NCBI RefSeq assembly: GCF_900090325.1
Contig: NZ_FMHW01000002.1
Location: forward strand, 3,100,001 to 3,164,000
From: Micromonospora pallida
GTDB taxonomy: Bacteria; Actinomycetota; Actinomycetes; Mycobacteriales; Micromonosporaceae
Reading direction: 5' to 3'
Length of the DNA stretch: 64,000 bases
Made by a program: the position numbers and the translations under genes. Positions 34,589 through 44,665 of this stretch are shown here, piece after piece; positions within the stretch are counted from its first letter, which is position 1, and each line of letters starts with the position of its first letter. Below the pieces are notes generated by a model. It saw only the letters and a program-made list of their open reading frames with translations. It searched no databases and was not told where the DNA came from.

Positions 34589-35377
34589 GTGGGAACGGGC
34601 TTCAGTGGCGAGGTGGCGGCGTACTACGCGAGGCACCGACGCGGTTACCCGCCCGAGGTGCTCGACGTCCTCGTCGGAGCGTTCGACCTCAGCGCCGGAG
34701 ACACGGTGGTCGACCTCGGCTGCGGCACCGGCCAGTTGAGCCTCCCGCTCGCTGCCCGGGTGCGGTCCGTCATCGGCGTGGACCCCGAGCCGGACATGCT
34801 GGCCCTGGCCCACCAGGCCGCCCGCAACGCGGCAAGCGCCAACACCACGTGGCTGCTCGGCGCTGACCGCGACCTGCCGGCGCTGGGCCGGCTACTCGGC
34901 GAACGGACGATCGGGGCGCTGACCGTCGCTGTCGCCGTCCACTTCATGGACCGCGACACGCTGTTCCGGGCCGCCCGGCCACTGCTGCGGCCCGGCGGCG
35001 GCGTCGCCGTGGTCACCAACGGCGCGCCGCTGTGGTTGCAGGACGCCGAGTGGTCCGGGGTACTGCGCGAGTGCCTGGAACGGCTGCTCGGGCATCCCGT
35101 CACGGCGACCTGCCAGACCGACGAGGCCGGCCGCCGACGCAATCAGGATGCCCTCGTTCGCGCCGGCTACCGATACGCGGAGTCGTCGGTGCAGTACGAC
35201 GCACCGCTCACCGTCGACGACATGGTGGGCGGCGTCTTCTCCGCCCTGTCGGCCGACCGGCTGCCCTCCCCGCAGGGCCGCGCCGCGTTCACCGCCGAGG
35301 TCCGCGACGCCCTCGGCGGGCGCGACATGGTCACCGAGCGGGTCCGCGTCTGGCTACAGTTCGGCACGTCCGACTGA
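34589..35377 (+). CDS. Class I SAM-dependent methyltransferase
   Basis: 262 residues. SAM-binding motif I is VVDLGCGTGQLSLPLA and motif II VIGVDPEPDMLALA; FSGEVAAYYARHRRGYPPEV at the N-terminus is typical of UbiE/SmtA-like small-molecule methyltransferases. A WLQDAEW segment and a C-terminal helical region complete it. GTG 34589 is chosen because the family homology begins there; an in-frame extension to 34505 is cysteine- and arginine-rich and probably untranslated. Substrate unknown. Confidence 0.85.
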   Translation: MGTGFSGEVAAYYARHRRGYPPEVLDVLVGAFDLSAGDTVVDLGCGTGQLSLPLAARVRSVIGVDPEPDMLALAHQAARNAASANTTWLLGADRDLPALGRLLGERTIGALTVAVAVHFMDRDTLFRAARPLLRPGGGVAVVTNGAPLWLQDAEWSGVLRECLERLLGHPVTATCQTDEAGRRRNQDALVRAGYRYAESSVQYDAPLTVDDMVGGVFSALSADRLPSPQGRAAFTAEVRDALGGRDMVTERVRVWLQFGTSD

Positions 35378-35748
35378 GACCCGAAGGCCACCCAGCGTCG
35401 GGCACGCATAGCGACATCATCGACCACCATCGCCAGCACAACCAGGCCGGGTCGATCGCGGCCGCCCGTGCAGATCCGTCAGTCCACCAGCCAGTTCCGG
35501 ACGCTCGGGATGGCATCCACGCCGCCGAGGATCACGGCGACCACGAAGACCCCCATCGCCAGAAGCACTGACGGGCGGAGCAGTGTGTCCGTACGCGCTC
35601 ACCGTTCCCGTCACCCAGGGCTGGTGGCACTCGTCCGTCGACGCGATCCCCACCCCGGGTCAGGTAGCACCTTCGCCCCGCCGAGACGGGGCCGCAGTGC
35701 TCGCGCACCACGACCCCGTCGGACGAGTCGGAACGGAACCGGTCAGGG
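35378..35748. other. Intergenic stretch with gene remnants
   Basis: Two decayed pieces. Around 35620-35670 (+) the DNA reads GWWHSSVDAIPTPG, close to the GWWHSYIDAIPEWF segment of the intact Scr1-type regulator at 39.4 kb. On the minus strand, from 35597 down, a short frame ends LLRPSVLLAMGVFVVAVILG then VDAIPSVRNWLVD and stop, with a stop just upstream; it shares 50 bases with 27.1 kb. Neither is intact. Confidence 0.45.
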
Positions 35749-37329
<1,581 letters not shown>

Positions 37330-37400
37330 GGTGATCCCTTCCGTGCTGACGCTGGGTGTGGGAAACCTTGGAGAACGCAGATCATGATCTACCGCGCGCC

Positions 37401-37430
37401 AGAATATCGACGCCCTTAACTGCAAGTCAA
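37401..37430 (-). promoter_or_regulatory. Promoter of the subtilase gene
   Basis: Reading leftward, TTGACT (37425-37430), an 18-base spacer and TATTCT (37401-37406), about 70 bases before the start codon, in a locally AT-rich stretch. Confidence 0.5.
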
Positions 37431-37600
37431 TTGACGGGATTCATTGGATCTTGGCCACCTCGATAACGGCACGTCCGCGCGGCAAACCAGGAACCCGCCA
37501 CCGCGTGTCCGACTTCCAACTCTATGAACTCTTAAATGGTTGATATCCGTTAATAGGAGGTGCGGATCGTGGATGCGTTCCCCTTTCACCAGGAGGCAGC

Positions 37601-38125
37601 ATGAAACGGTCCGCACCACTACGTCTCGCCCTCGCGGCGCTCCTCACCGTCGCCGCCCTGCTCTCCGCCGTCCCGGCCCAGGCCGCGGCCCCAACCCCCG
37701 CCCCCTCGACCGCCAAACCCGAACTGGTCGTCCACCCGGACGGCTCCTGGGAGATCCGCGACCCCGACAACGTCAACTACCCGATCTCCTACTGCGCGGG
37801 CACCTCGCACGGCCCGAAGATGATCGGCACCCTCACGCTCGAGTTCGGCGCGCAGCAGACCTGCGACAACGCCCGCGACTGGCCTCACCGCGTCGTGGTC
37901 TGGCTCCAATCGACATGCTCCGACTTCTGGTGCATCGTCTTCGACGACGAGGGCTACATGGACACCGGCTGGGTGACGGGCCGCGTGGCCACCAAGACCG
38001 GCGGCCTGGGCTGCGACAACACCAACCGCCGCAAGTACCGCCTGGTGGTCGACGTCTACGCCCGAGGCACCTACCTCGACACCGTCGTCGGCAGCAACGA
38101 ACCCGTCCTGTCCTGCTCGATGTGA
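37601..38125 (+). CDS. Hypothetical secreted protein
   Basis: 174 residues. Signal peptide LRLALAALLTVAALLSAVPA, cleaved near AQAAA. The mature domain holds six cysteines (ISYCAG, QQTCDN, QSTCSDFWCIVF, GLGCDN, LSCSM), implying three disulfides, and a beta-rich pattern (RVVVWLQ, YRLVVDVYARGTYL). AGGAGG lies 5 bases before ATG 37601. Function unknown. Confidence 0.75.
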   Translation: MKRSAPLRLALAALLTVAALLSAVPAQAAAPTPAPSTAKPELVVHPDGSWEIRDPDNVNYPISYCAGTSHGPKMIGTLTLEFGAQQTCDNARDWPHRVVVWLQSTCSDFWCIVFDDEGYMDTGWVTGRVATKTGGLGCDNTNRRKYRLVVDVYARGTYLDTVVGSNEPVLSCSM

Positions 38126-38162
38126 CCGCACGGGGCTCAGCGGCCGGCTAGGGTCGGCACCT

Positions 38163-38558
38163 ATGACGGTCGCTGAGCCCCGACTCCTCCAGCCGCCGGC
38201 GATCCTCGCGCGCGGCGGCGGGCTGGTCCTCCTGCACAACGGAGTCATCGACGGCCCGCACGGGCTGATGATGGTGATCGACATCCTCGAAGAGCCGGGG
38301 TCCGGCGCTCTCCGGACCCCGGACTGGACAGGACCGGGGCTCCCGTCCCCGCTGACCGTGACCGCCACGGGCCCGGACGGCGAGCCGGTGCAACCCAAGG
38401 TCATGACCAGTGACGGCGGTCCCGGTTACCACCGGGCCGTCGTCACGTTTGGCCGCTACGGCAAGCCCACCCGGCTCTCCCCTGAGGACACCCGGATCGC
38501 CGTCACTCTCGCCCCGCCCGGCCTGTCCGCCGCCATCAACCTCGCAGGCGGGCAGTAA
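38163..38558 (+). CDS. Hypothetical protein
   Basis: 131 residues, no signal: ARGGGLVLLHNGVIDGPHGL, MVIDILEEPGS, AVVTFGRYGKPTRLSP and RIAVTLAPPG suggest an all-beta domain. It starts 38 bases after the secreted gene. No family recognised. Confidence 0.55.
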   Translation: MTVAEPRLLQPPAILARGGGLVLLHNGVIDGPHGLMMVIDILEEPGSGALRTPDWTGPGLPSPLTVTATGPDGEPVQPKVMTSDGGPGYHRAVVTFGRYGKPTRLSPEDTRIAVTLAPPGLSAAINLAGGQ

Positions 38559-38749
38559 CCGCCATCGCCAGGCCGAGCTACTGGCGGCCGAGGATCGGAA
38601 TGTCCGGCATCAGGCCCAGCCCGCTCGTGCCCGATGCCGTCCCGCTGGACTGCGGCCATGAGCTGCGCCCGGAGGTCTCGGTCGAAAGCCCCGGCCCGGG
38701 TAGTCCGGTTGAGGCAGCGCAGCGAAGCGGTCACGTCGACGACGAGGTC

Positions 38750-38985
38750 TCACGGGCGCAGCCCCTCCGGGACGAGCTTGTGCAGGGCGCGTTGCCCTGT
38801 ACTGCAAAGCCTCGACGGCGCCCTCGGTCTTGTCCATCGCCTCACTTTTCCGATACCGAAAACCCCTTGAATAAACCGAAGGATGACGCACTCCTGCTGG
38901 TCAGGGTTGAGCTGTCTCACCGTCTGGCCCAGGACGTCGCTCGTGAGGTGAGCGAGCGCGGCATCCTCCGGGCCTACTTCGTGAG
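38750..38985 (-). pseudogene. RNA polymerase sigma factor (region 4) remnant
   Basis: The minus strand reads LGQTVRQLNPDQQECVILRF, then in a second frame MDKTEGAVEALQYRA, then back in the first QRALHKLVPEGLRP and stop. Together these are the region 4 helix-turn-helix of an ECF-like sigma factor, broken by at least two indels. Region 2 is not found upstream. Confidence 0.65.
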
Positions 38986-39024
38986 CGCGGCTGCACGCAA
39001 ATCGCGCGCATGGGAATTGCGCGC

Positions 39025-39076
39025 CAATGGCGATTACCGACCGCTTCCGGTAGGGTCCAATGCGTAATCGCCATTG
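39025..39076. repeat. 13-bp inverted repeat upstream of the XRE gene
   Basis: CAATGGCGATTAC (39025-39037) and GTAATCGCCATTG (39064-39076) are exact reverse complements 26 bases apart, about 100 bases before the XRE start. This is a possible operator pair or hairpin in the leader; no terminator role is obvious. The rest of 38986-39175 holds no gene. Confidence 0.5.
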
Positions 39077-39175
39077 CGTGGACGCCGACCTGACAAATCT
39101 TTCCCGAGGCGACAGAGTCACGTTTCACCGATGGCGGCGCTATGTAACAAAAAGCAACACGGAGAGGGGTGGCGG

Positions 39176-40057
39176 ATGGCCGACGACATGGGATCGACCG
39201 TCCCGAGACGGCAGCTCGGGCGGGCTCTACGGGAGCTACGCACCGAGGCACGGATGACTCTCGACGGCGCGGCAGAGGCGCTGCACTGCAGCCGACAGAA
39301 GATGTGGCGCATCGAGACCGGCCTCGGCCCGGCCCGCGCTCTCGACGTCCGGGTCCTGTGCGAGCTGTACCGCGCGACGCCCGAGCTGGCCGCCGCGCTC
39401 ATCGCCCTCGCCCAAGAGACCAAGGCCAAGGGCTGGTGGCACTCGTACATCGATGCCATCCCCGAGTGGTTCGAACTCTACGTCGGCCTGGAGTCCGCCG
39501 CGTCTTCCATCCGCCGCTTCGACGAAGCGCTGATCCCCGGGCTGCTCCAGTCGCGTGCCTACGCCTTCGCGGTCTACCAACATCGACACCAGGTGACGGA
39601 AGACGAGCGTGAGCGGCTGGTCGAGGTACGGCTACAACGGCAGGCCCTTCTTCACCGGAGGCTGCCTCGGGCACCCAAACTTGAGGTTGTCCTGGCCGAG
39701 GCGGCGCTGCTCCGCACAGTCGGCAATGCGTCGACCATGGCGGACCAACTCCGTCACCTACTGAAGGTCGGGGAGCTACCCAACGTCTCCATCCGGGTGT
39801 TCCCCCTCAGCGCAGGCTTGCACTTCGGCGCGGTCGCCGGCTCGTTCGTCATCCTGGACTTCCCGATCCGCAACCGAGTCGAGCCCGAGCCGTCGGTCAT
39901 CTACAAAGAGTCGTTGACCGGAGCGCTCTACCTCGACCGCAAGGAAGAACTCGCCATCTACGAAGAAGTCTGGGCAAGCCTCGATGACCTGACGCTTGAT
40001 AAGGCACAATCAAGTCAACTGATCAACAAGATCATCGGGGAGGTCCACCATGGCTGA
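39176..40057 (+). CDS. XRE-family regulator with DUF5753 (Scr1-type)
   Basis: 293 residues. HTH: LGRALRELRTEARMTLDGAA then ALHCSRQKMWRIETG. The DUF5753 domain follows (KGWWHSYIDAIPEWFELYVG, ALIPGLLQSRAYAFAVYQ, RHLLKVGELPNVSIRVFPLS). These proteins are paired with DUF397 partners throughout actinomycetes and control development or act in toxin-antitoxin-like pairs. Start ATG 39176 after GGAGAGGGG. The stop overlaps the DUF397 start by 8 bases. Confidence 0.93.
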   Translation: MADDMGSTVPRRQLGRALRELRTEARMTLDGAAEALHCSRQKMWRIETGLGPARALDVRVLCELYRATPELAAALIALAQETKAKGWWHSYIDAIPEWFELYVGLESAASSIRRFDEALIPGLLQSRAYAFAVYQHRHQVTEDERERLVEVRLQRQALLHRRLPRAPKLEVVLAEAALLRTVGNASTMADQLRHLLKVGELPNVSIRVFPLSAGLHFGAVAGSFVILDFPIRNRVEPEPSVIYKESLTGALYLDRKEELAIYEEVWASLDDLTLDKAQSSQLINKIIGEVHHG

Positions 40058-40244
40058 ACTGACCGGCGCTCAGTGGCGCAAGAGCACCCGCAGCGGCGAC
40101 AACGGGGGTGACTGCGTGGAGGTCGCTGACAACCTGCCCGGCCTCGTCGCCGTACGCGACAGCAAAGACCCGACCGGACCCACCCTCACCTTCTCCCCCA
40201 CCGCTTGGACCCGCTTCGTCCGGGCGGCCAAGACTCCGCACTGA
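40050..40244 (+). CDS. DUF397 protein (partner of the XRE regulator)
   Basis: 64 residues with the full DUF397 pattern: WRKSTRSGDNGGDCVEVADN, VAVRDSKDPTGPTLTFSP and WTRFVRAAK. In characterised pairs the small DUF397 protein binds and neutralises the XRE partner. Overlap of 8 bases with the upstream gene indicates coupled translation. Confidence 0.93.
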   Translation: MAELTGAQWRKSTRSGDNGGDCVEVADNLPGLVAVRDSKDPTGPTLTFSPTAWTRFVRAAKTPH

Positions 40245-40310
40245 GCCTGCGCCAAGACGGCACAGCGCTCCCGTCCGTGGCCCATGTCTTCGACGGGTGG
40301 GCCTTCCTGG

Positions 40311-41894
40311 TCATGGAGCGTCCGGGCGGCGCAGCCCGGACAACAGACCGGCGATCTCCTGCGTCCTGGGATGGGTAGCGCCATGCAGCCGGGTCAGATC
40401 AGCGAGGAGACGGCTCATCGTCTGCTCGGCCGCACGCCGCTGACCCGCTCCGAGCTGGAGCAGGCCGATCTGGCGACGAAGCTCCAGGGTGCGGGGGTCG
40501 TCTGCGCCGAACGCGTCGGTCTGGTCGCGTACCAGTGCGTCGAGCTGCCGCAGCGCCTCGCTCGTCTCACCGAACAGGGCACGGCAGGTGGAGCTACGGA
40601 GCCGGCATTGCAGTGCGAGTTCCGCGCGCGGCCCTTCCGCCTGGGCGACGTCCGTGGCGAGTTCCTCGTACACCGGGGCGGCTCGCCGGTAATCGCCCTC
40701 CTCGAACAACGCGTCGGCGAGTTCGAGCCGCGCCCGCACCACGTCGCTGTCGGTCCGACCGAGGGCATCGATCGCCGGCTGGACAGCGGCAGCGAGCACG
40801 TCCGCCGCCTGCCCGTAGCGGGACGCCCCTGCCAGCCGCCCAGCGTTCGCCCGTAGGCGCCGCAGCTCCGAGCGACCGATTCCCGGTCGCGCCTCGCCGC
40901 GCGGTTGCGGCGGCCCTACTGGCTTGGGCGGCGGGGCCGGTGGCACCGCGGGTTGGGCCGGCCCGGCGGGCGGTGGGCCGCCGAACACCCGTCCGAGCAC
41001 CACGCTGTACATGCGGATGGGACTGATCGCCGACGGCGGGTGGAGGGTCCCCGGGATCGGTCGGAGATCGGTGGCGAAGGGCAGCAGCCGTTCGTAGACG
41101 ACCTGCGCGCTCTCCGGCCGATCTTCGGGCTTCTTCTGCAGCAGGTGCAGGAGCAGAGCCTCCAGCTCGGTGGGGACGTCGTCGCGTACGCCGCGGACCG
41201 GCACCGGCTCGTGTCCGACCTGCTTGCTCCACACGTCGTACGACGTCGAGCCGGTGAACAGCCGCTCTCCGGTGAGCATCTCGTGCAGGGTGCAGCCCAA
41301 CGCGTACAGGTCGGTGGCAGGACCGCTCATGTTGGTCTGAATCTGCTCGGGTGCCATGTACGGGGGTGTGCCGGGGGGCAGACCCGTCGCCGTGATCTTC
41401 GAGAAGTCGGAAAGCGTGGGCGCGGCGGCGAGTCCGAAGTCGAGGACCTTGACGGCACCGTCCGGCTGAAGCATGAGGTTGCTCGGCTTCAGGTCCCGGT
41501 GCACGAGCGAGGCCTGATGCGCGGCGGTGAGGACGGCGCAGACCTGTGCAGCGATCGCCGCCGACCATCCGATGGAGAGAGAGCCCTGCTCGGCCACCAG
41601 GTCGCTGACGCTGATCCCGATGATGCGCTGCATGACGAGGTAGGGCCGGCCGTCGTGGGTGCCAACGTCGTAGACGGCGGGGACGCCGGGGTGTTCCAGG
41701 CGGGCCGTGATCCGTGACTCACGCACGAACCGGCGGATGTAGTCCCGATCCGGTTCGCCGTTGGGAAACCGGATGAACTTGACCGCCACCGGCCGGTCCA
41801 GTTTGGTGTCATGGCCGAGCCACACCTCGCCCATGCCCCCGCGACCGATCGGCAGAACGTCCAGTTCGTACCGGCCGTTGATCAGCGTCCCCAC
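40311..41894 (-). CDS. Serine/threonine protein kinase with TPR-like C-terminus
   Basis: 527 residues. Kinase domain about 1-270: glycine loop IGRGGMGEVWLG, catalytic Lys in VAVKFIRF, HRDLKPSNLML, DFGLAAAP and the APE motif YMAPEQIQ. A proline-rich linker (PPPAGPAQPAVPPAPPPKP) leads to helical repeats (YGQAADVLAAAVQPAI, ADALFEEGDYRRAAPVYEEL) like TPRs. No transmembrane segment is seen. GTG 41894 begins the family homology; ATG 41930 is an alternative. It lies 93 bases after drmC on the same strand and could be co-transcribed with the defence genes, though kinases are not DISARM components. Confidence 0.85.
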   Translation of the reverse strand: MGTLINGRYELDVLPIGRGGMGEVWLGHDTKLDRPVAVKFIRFPNGEPDRDYIRRFVRESRITARLEHPGVPAVYDVGTHDGRPYLVMQRIIGISVSDLVAEQGSLSIGWSAAIAAQVCAVLTAAHQASLVHRDLKPSNLMLQPDGAVKVLDFGLAAAPTLSDFSKITATGLPPGTPPYMAPEQIQTNMSGPATDLYALGCTLHEMLTGERLFTGSTSYDVWSKQVGHEPVPVRGVRDDVPTELEALLLHLLQKKPEDRPESAQVVYERLLPFATDLRPIPGTLHPPSAISPIRMYSVVLGRVFGGPPPAGPAQPAVPPAPPPKPVGPPQPRGEARPGIGRSELRRLRANAGRLAGASRYGQAADVLAAAVQPAIDALGRTDSDVVRARLELADALFEEGDYRRAAPVYEELATDVAQAEGPRAELALQCRLRSSTCRALFGETSEALRQLDALVRDQTDAFGADDPRTLELRRQIGLLQLGAGQRRAAEQTMSRLLADLTRLHGATHPRTQEIAGLLSGLRRPDAP

Positions 41895-41987
41895 GGCGCG
41901 AACCCTTTCCCGTTCTCGATTCCGCCACATCCGTACGTTAGTCCGCAGTCGTCGTCGGCCGCGTGGCGCCGGCCGGGCCTGGTTTGC

Positions 41988-42770
41988 TCACCGCCCCCGC
42001 GCCGATGTGCGCAGCGGAACCAGCAGACCACGGCTCTGCAGCTCGGCGATGTGTTCGGCGGCCCGCGCGGGTGCGGTCCCGCCACGCACCAGCAGCCCGG
42101 CCTCGATGTTGCGATTGACCCCCGACTGGGTGAGGTTGGCACTGGACAGCAGCAACACCCGCCGATCGGCTACCGCGATCTTTGCATGCATCTTGGCGTG
42201 CTCCACGGCCCGCTGCTCGACCGGCCAATGCCACAACCGGACGCCGGGCAGGTCGACGAAGGCAGCGGCGGGCTCGGCCCCGTTCAACGCCCCGCGCGCC
42301 CCGGCCAGTGTCTCGACCACGACGGTCACGGCCACGCCGCGCGCGACCGCCGTGGCCAGGGCCGACACCAGCGGGGGGTAGGGCCGGGCGGAGTACGTCA
42401 TCAGCAGCAGTTCGGTACGCGCCTCCGCGACCAGCTCGACGAGAACCTGCGCGGTCGCGCGGACCGGAACCGGATGGGTGCTCGGCCCGCTCCACACCGA
42501 CTCGATCCGCACGGCCGCCGACTGTTGGGCGTGGCCGGCGGCCAACCCTCGCAGGTAGGCCGCCGCTTCCACACCCGACACTCCGGTGGCTCGCTTCGCG
42601 GCGAGCACCGCCCCGGCGGCCTCGGCGAACCCGGGAACCGGCACGGCGTGCAGTACGGCCTGCTCCGGCCAGCCGTCGCCGAGCCGGTCGGCCAGGACCC
42701 GCAGGTGCGCCGGGCCGAGCCGGTGCACCGCGGCTTCGGCCGCCGCTTCGAAGGCCGGCTGCCAGGTCAC
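41988..42770 (-). CDS. drmC: DISARM protein DrmC (phospholipase D-like)
   Basis: 260 residues. A helical N-terminal part (WQPAFEAAAEAAVHRLGPAH) precedes a PLD-like domain with one HKD motif, HAKIAVADRRVLLLSSANLT, near residue 195. In DISARM, DrmC is a PLD-family protein that accompanies the DrmAB core and is reported as dispensable in one studied system. Start GTG 42770: its GTGA overlaps the drmB stop by 4 bases, and no ATG is near. Confidence 0.9.
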   Translation of the reverse strand: MTWQPAFEAAAEAAVHRLGPAHLRVLADRLGDGWPEQAVLHAVPVPGFAEAAGAVLAAKRATGVSGVEAAAYLRGLAAGHAQQSAAVRIESVWSGPSTHPVPVRATAQVLVELVAEARTELLLMTYSARPYPPLVSALATAVARGVAVTVVVETLAGARGALNGAEPAAAFVDLPGVRLWHWPVEQRAVEHAKMHAKIAVADRRVLLLSSANLTQSGVNRNIEAGLLVRGGTAPARAAEHIAELQSRGLLVPLRTSARGR

Positions 42771-44665
42771 GGCAGCTCGGGAAAGAGCGCCAGCTCCGGC
42801 TGGTCGATCGGTACGACGAACCGCCGGTCCAGGAACCGGTTGCCGCGTTCGCAGGTCGTCTCGGAGACGAACAGGCAGACGTGGCAGGCGGCGCCGTGCA
42901 GGAAGTCCTCCGGGTGGTGTGGAAGCCGCTCGGCGCAGAGCGGGTCCGACGAGCAGTGCATAGCGTCGTGCAGGGCCCGTCGGGTGAGTCGGACCAGCGC
43001 GTCGGGTTCGGCGAGCGACACCAGGCCGCCGAGTGTCCCCTCTCCGTCGGGTACGGCGGTGTAGATGAGGATCCCGGCCCGCTGCGGGTCGTCGGGCGTG
43101 CCCGGGTAGATGCGTTCCGACAGGCTGGCCGAGCTGTAGCCACATTCCAGTGCGATGGTGCGGATCAGCAGGTGTGACAGGGTGTGCAGGGCAATGTACC
43201 GCTCGCCCGGCCAGTTCTTCATCCGCTCGAAGCCGCCCCGGACGCGTCCGGAGTAGCGGCTCTCCCGGAACCGCCCGTACGCCTCCCGGTGCGTCTCCAT
43301 GCACTCCGTGTCGGTGACCCGCCGCTCCCACCCGGCGAGCAGGTCCTCGGGAAGGCGTAGGAAGATGCCTTCACCGCGTACCTCACTGGCCGGTATCCAG
43401 TTCTGCGTGGCCTTGAACAGCGGGGCCCGCTGGACCAGTTCCGGGTCCATCGGGTCGGGGGCGTCGAGGCGGGTGAAGCCGACCAGGGCGCGGACCTCGC
43501 GCAGCCGTTCCGCGTGGATCACGTCGGCGTAGATCTCCTTCAGCTCCCCTGGCACGCCGTCCGGGTCCCGACGGAGGGTGAAGTCGTCGGTGGCGGGTGG
43601 CAGCTCCGCAGCGGAGAAGACCTCCCACTCCGGCGTGTGCAGATCCGGATAGGTCTTCTCGTCGTCGTCGGCCGGGGGCCCGTTGCGCTGCCGTTCGATC
43701 GCGGCCCAGACCTGGGCGTCGGACCACCGGTCGAACTCCCGCAGAGCGGGCACGACGGTCCGCAGGTAGGGCAGCATGTCCACGCTGGGCATGCCCTTGA
43801 GCGCTTCCCAGTGCTGTTCCACCTTGGTCTGCAGCTCGCTGGCACCGGTCCGGGGCACGGCCAGGGCGGAGAGTGTCTGGGCGAACCACTGGTTCGAGGC
43901 TCCGACGATGAGGAGTTTCAGCTCGCCGGTGCACGCCCCGGGCTCGAAGTCGCCGAGGTGCGCCCGGCGGCCCCGGCAGCGGGGTAGCTTCTCCGCGCCC
44001 CGGCCGCCGAGGACCTCCTTCATGTTGCGGCGGGCGCCGCAGGGCACGCACCTGATCTCGACGTTGGCACCGAGGTTGCCACCCCGGTCGTCCATGCGCA
44101 GCTTCGGGTGGCTGGCGTCGGGACAGCCGCCGCCCTGGTGCACGTACTGGGTGTAGGGGAAGTCGTCCAGATGGCCGGCGGTGCAGGCGAGCACGAACCG
44201 GGCGGCGACCGCCATCGGCCGCCGGCCGGACTTCTTCCGTCCGCAGGCGGTGTGGAAGAACCGGGCCTCGTGCGGTTTGCGGGCCTTGGCGTTCTCGAAC
44301 CCGAAGACGCCCCCGTCGACCGGTGCCAACTCGTCACAGGCGGTGCAGCGCAGCCAGCCGGGGAACGGCGTGATCGGCACGCCGACCTTCGCCGCCGGGC
44401 CGTTGGGCTGCTGGTCCACGCCGTCCATCCACGGCGCCGGGCGCAGCTCCTTGATGGACTTGTCCTTGAGCAGCCTCCGCACGGCGGCGAGCAGCCGGGG
44501 CTCGGTGATCGGCTCCCAGTCCGGCACCGTGGTGTAGTTCCAGTCGTCGAGCCCACGGACGAGCACGGAGAAGTTGGGCAGGTCGACGATGGCACCGACG
44601 CCGGTGGTGAACATCAGATGGCTGGGGCGGACCGATCCGACCCGCCGGAAGTGCTTGCCCGCCAT
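42767..44665 (-). CDS. drmB: DISARM protein DrmB (DUF1998)
   Basis: 632 residues. N-terminal GSVRPSHLMFTTGVGAIVDL is the DrmB start motif; cysteine pairs follow in LRCTACDEL and IRCVPCGARR, and the DUF1998 C-terminus has AGILIYTAVPDGEGTLGGLV, SSDPLC, CHVCLFVSETTCERGNRFLD. These probably bind zinc. DrmA and DrmB form the core complex that loads on phage DNA. The ATG shares its A with the drmA stop (TGATG). Confidence 0.92.
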   Translation of the reverse strand: MAGKHFRRVGSVRPSHLMFTTGVGAIVDLPNFSVLVRGLDDWNYTTVPDWEPITEPRLLAAVRRLLKDKSIKELRPAPWMDGVDQQPNGPAAKVGVPITPFPGWLRCTACDELAPVDGGVFGFENAKARKPHEARFFHTACGRKKSGRRPMAVAARFVLACTAGHLDDFPYTQYVHQGGGCPDASHPKLRMDDRGGNLGANVEIRCVPCGARRNMKEVLGGRGAEKLPRCRGRRAHLGDFEPGACTGELKLLIVGASNQWFAQTLSALAVPRTGASELQTKVEQHWEALKGMPSVDMLPYLRTVVPALREFDRWSDAQVWAAIERQRNGPPADDDEKTYPDLHTPEWEVFSAAELPPATDDFTLRRDPDGVPGELKEIYADVIHAERLREVRALVGFTRLDAPDPMDPELVQRAPLFKATQNWIPASEVRGEGIFLRLPEDLLAGWERRVTDTECMETHREAYGRFRESRYSGRVRGGFERMKNWPGERYIALHTLSHLLIRTIALECGYSSASLSERIYPGTPDDPQRAGILIYTAVPDGEGTLGGLVSLAEPDALVRLTRRALHDAMHCSSDPLCAERLPHHPEDFLHGAACHVCLFVSETTCERGNRFLDRRFVVPIDQPELALFPELP

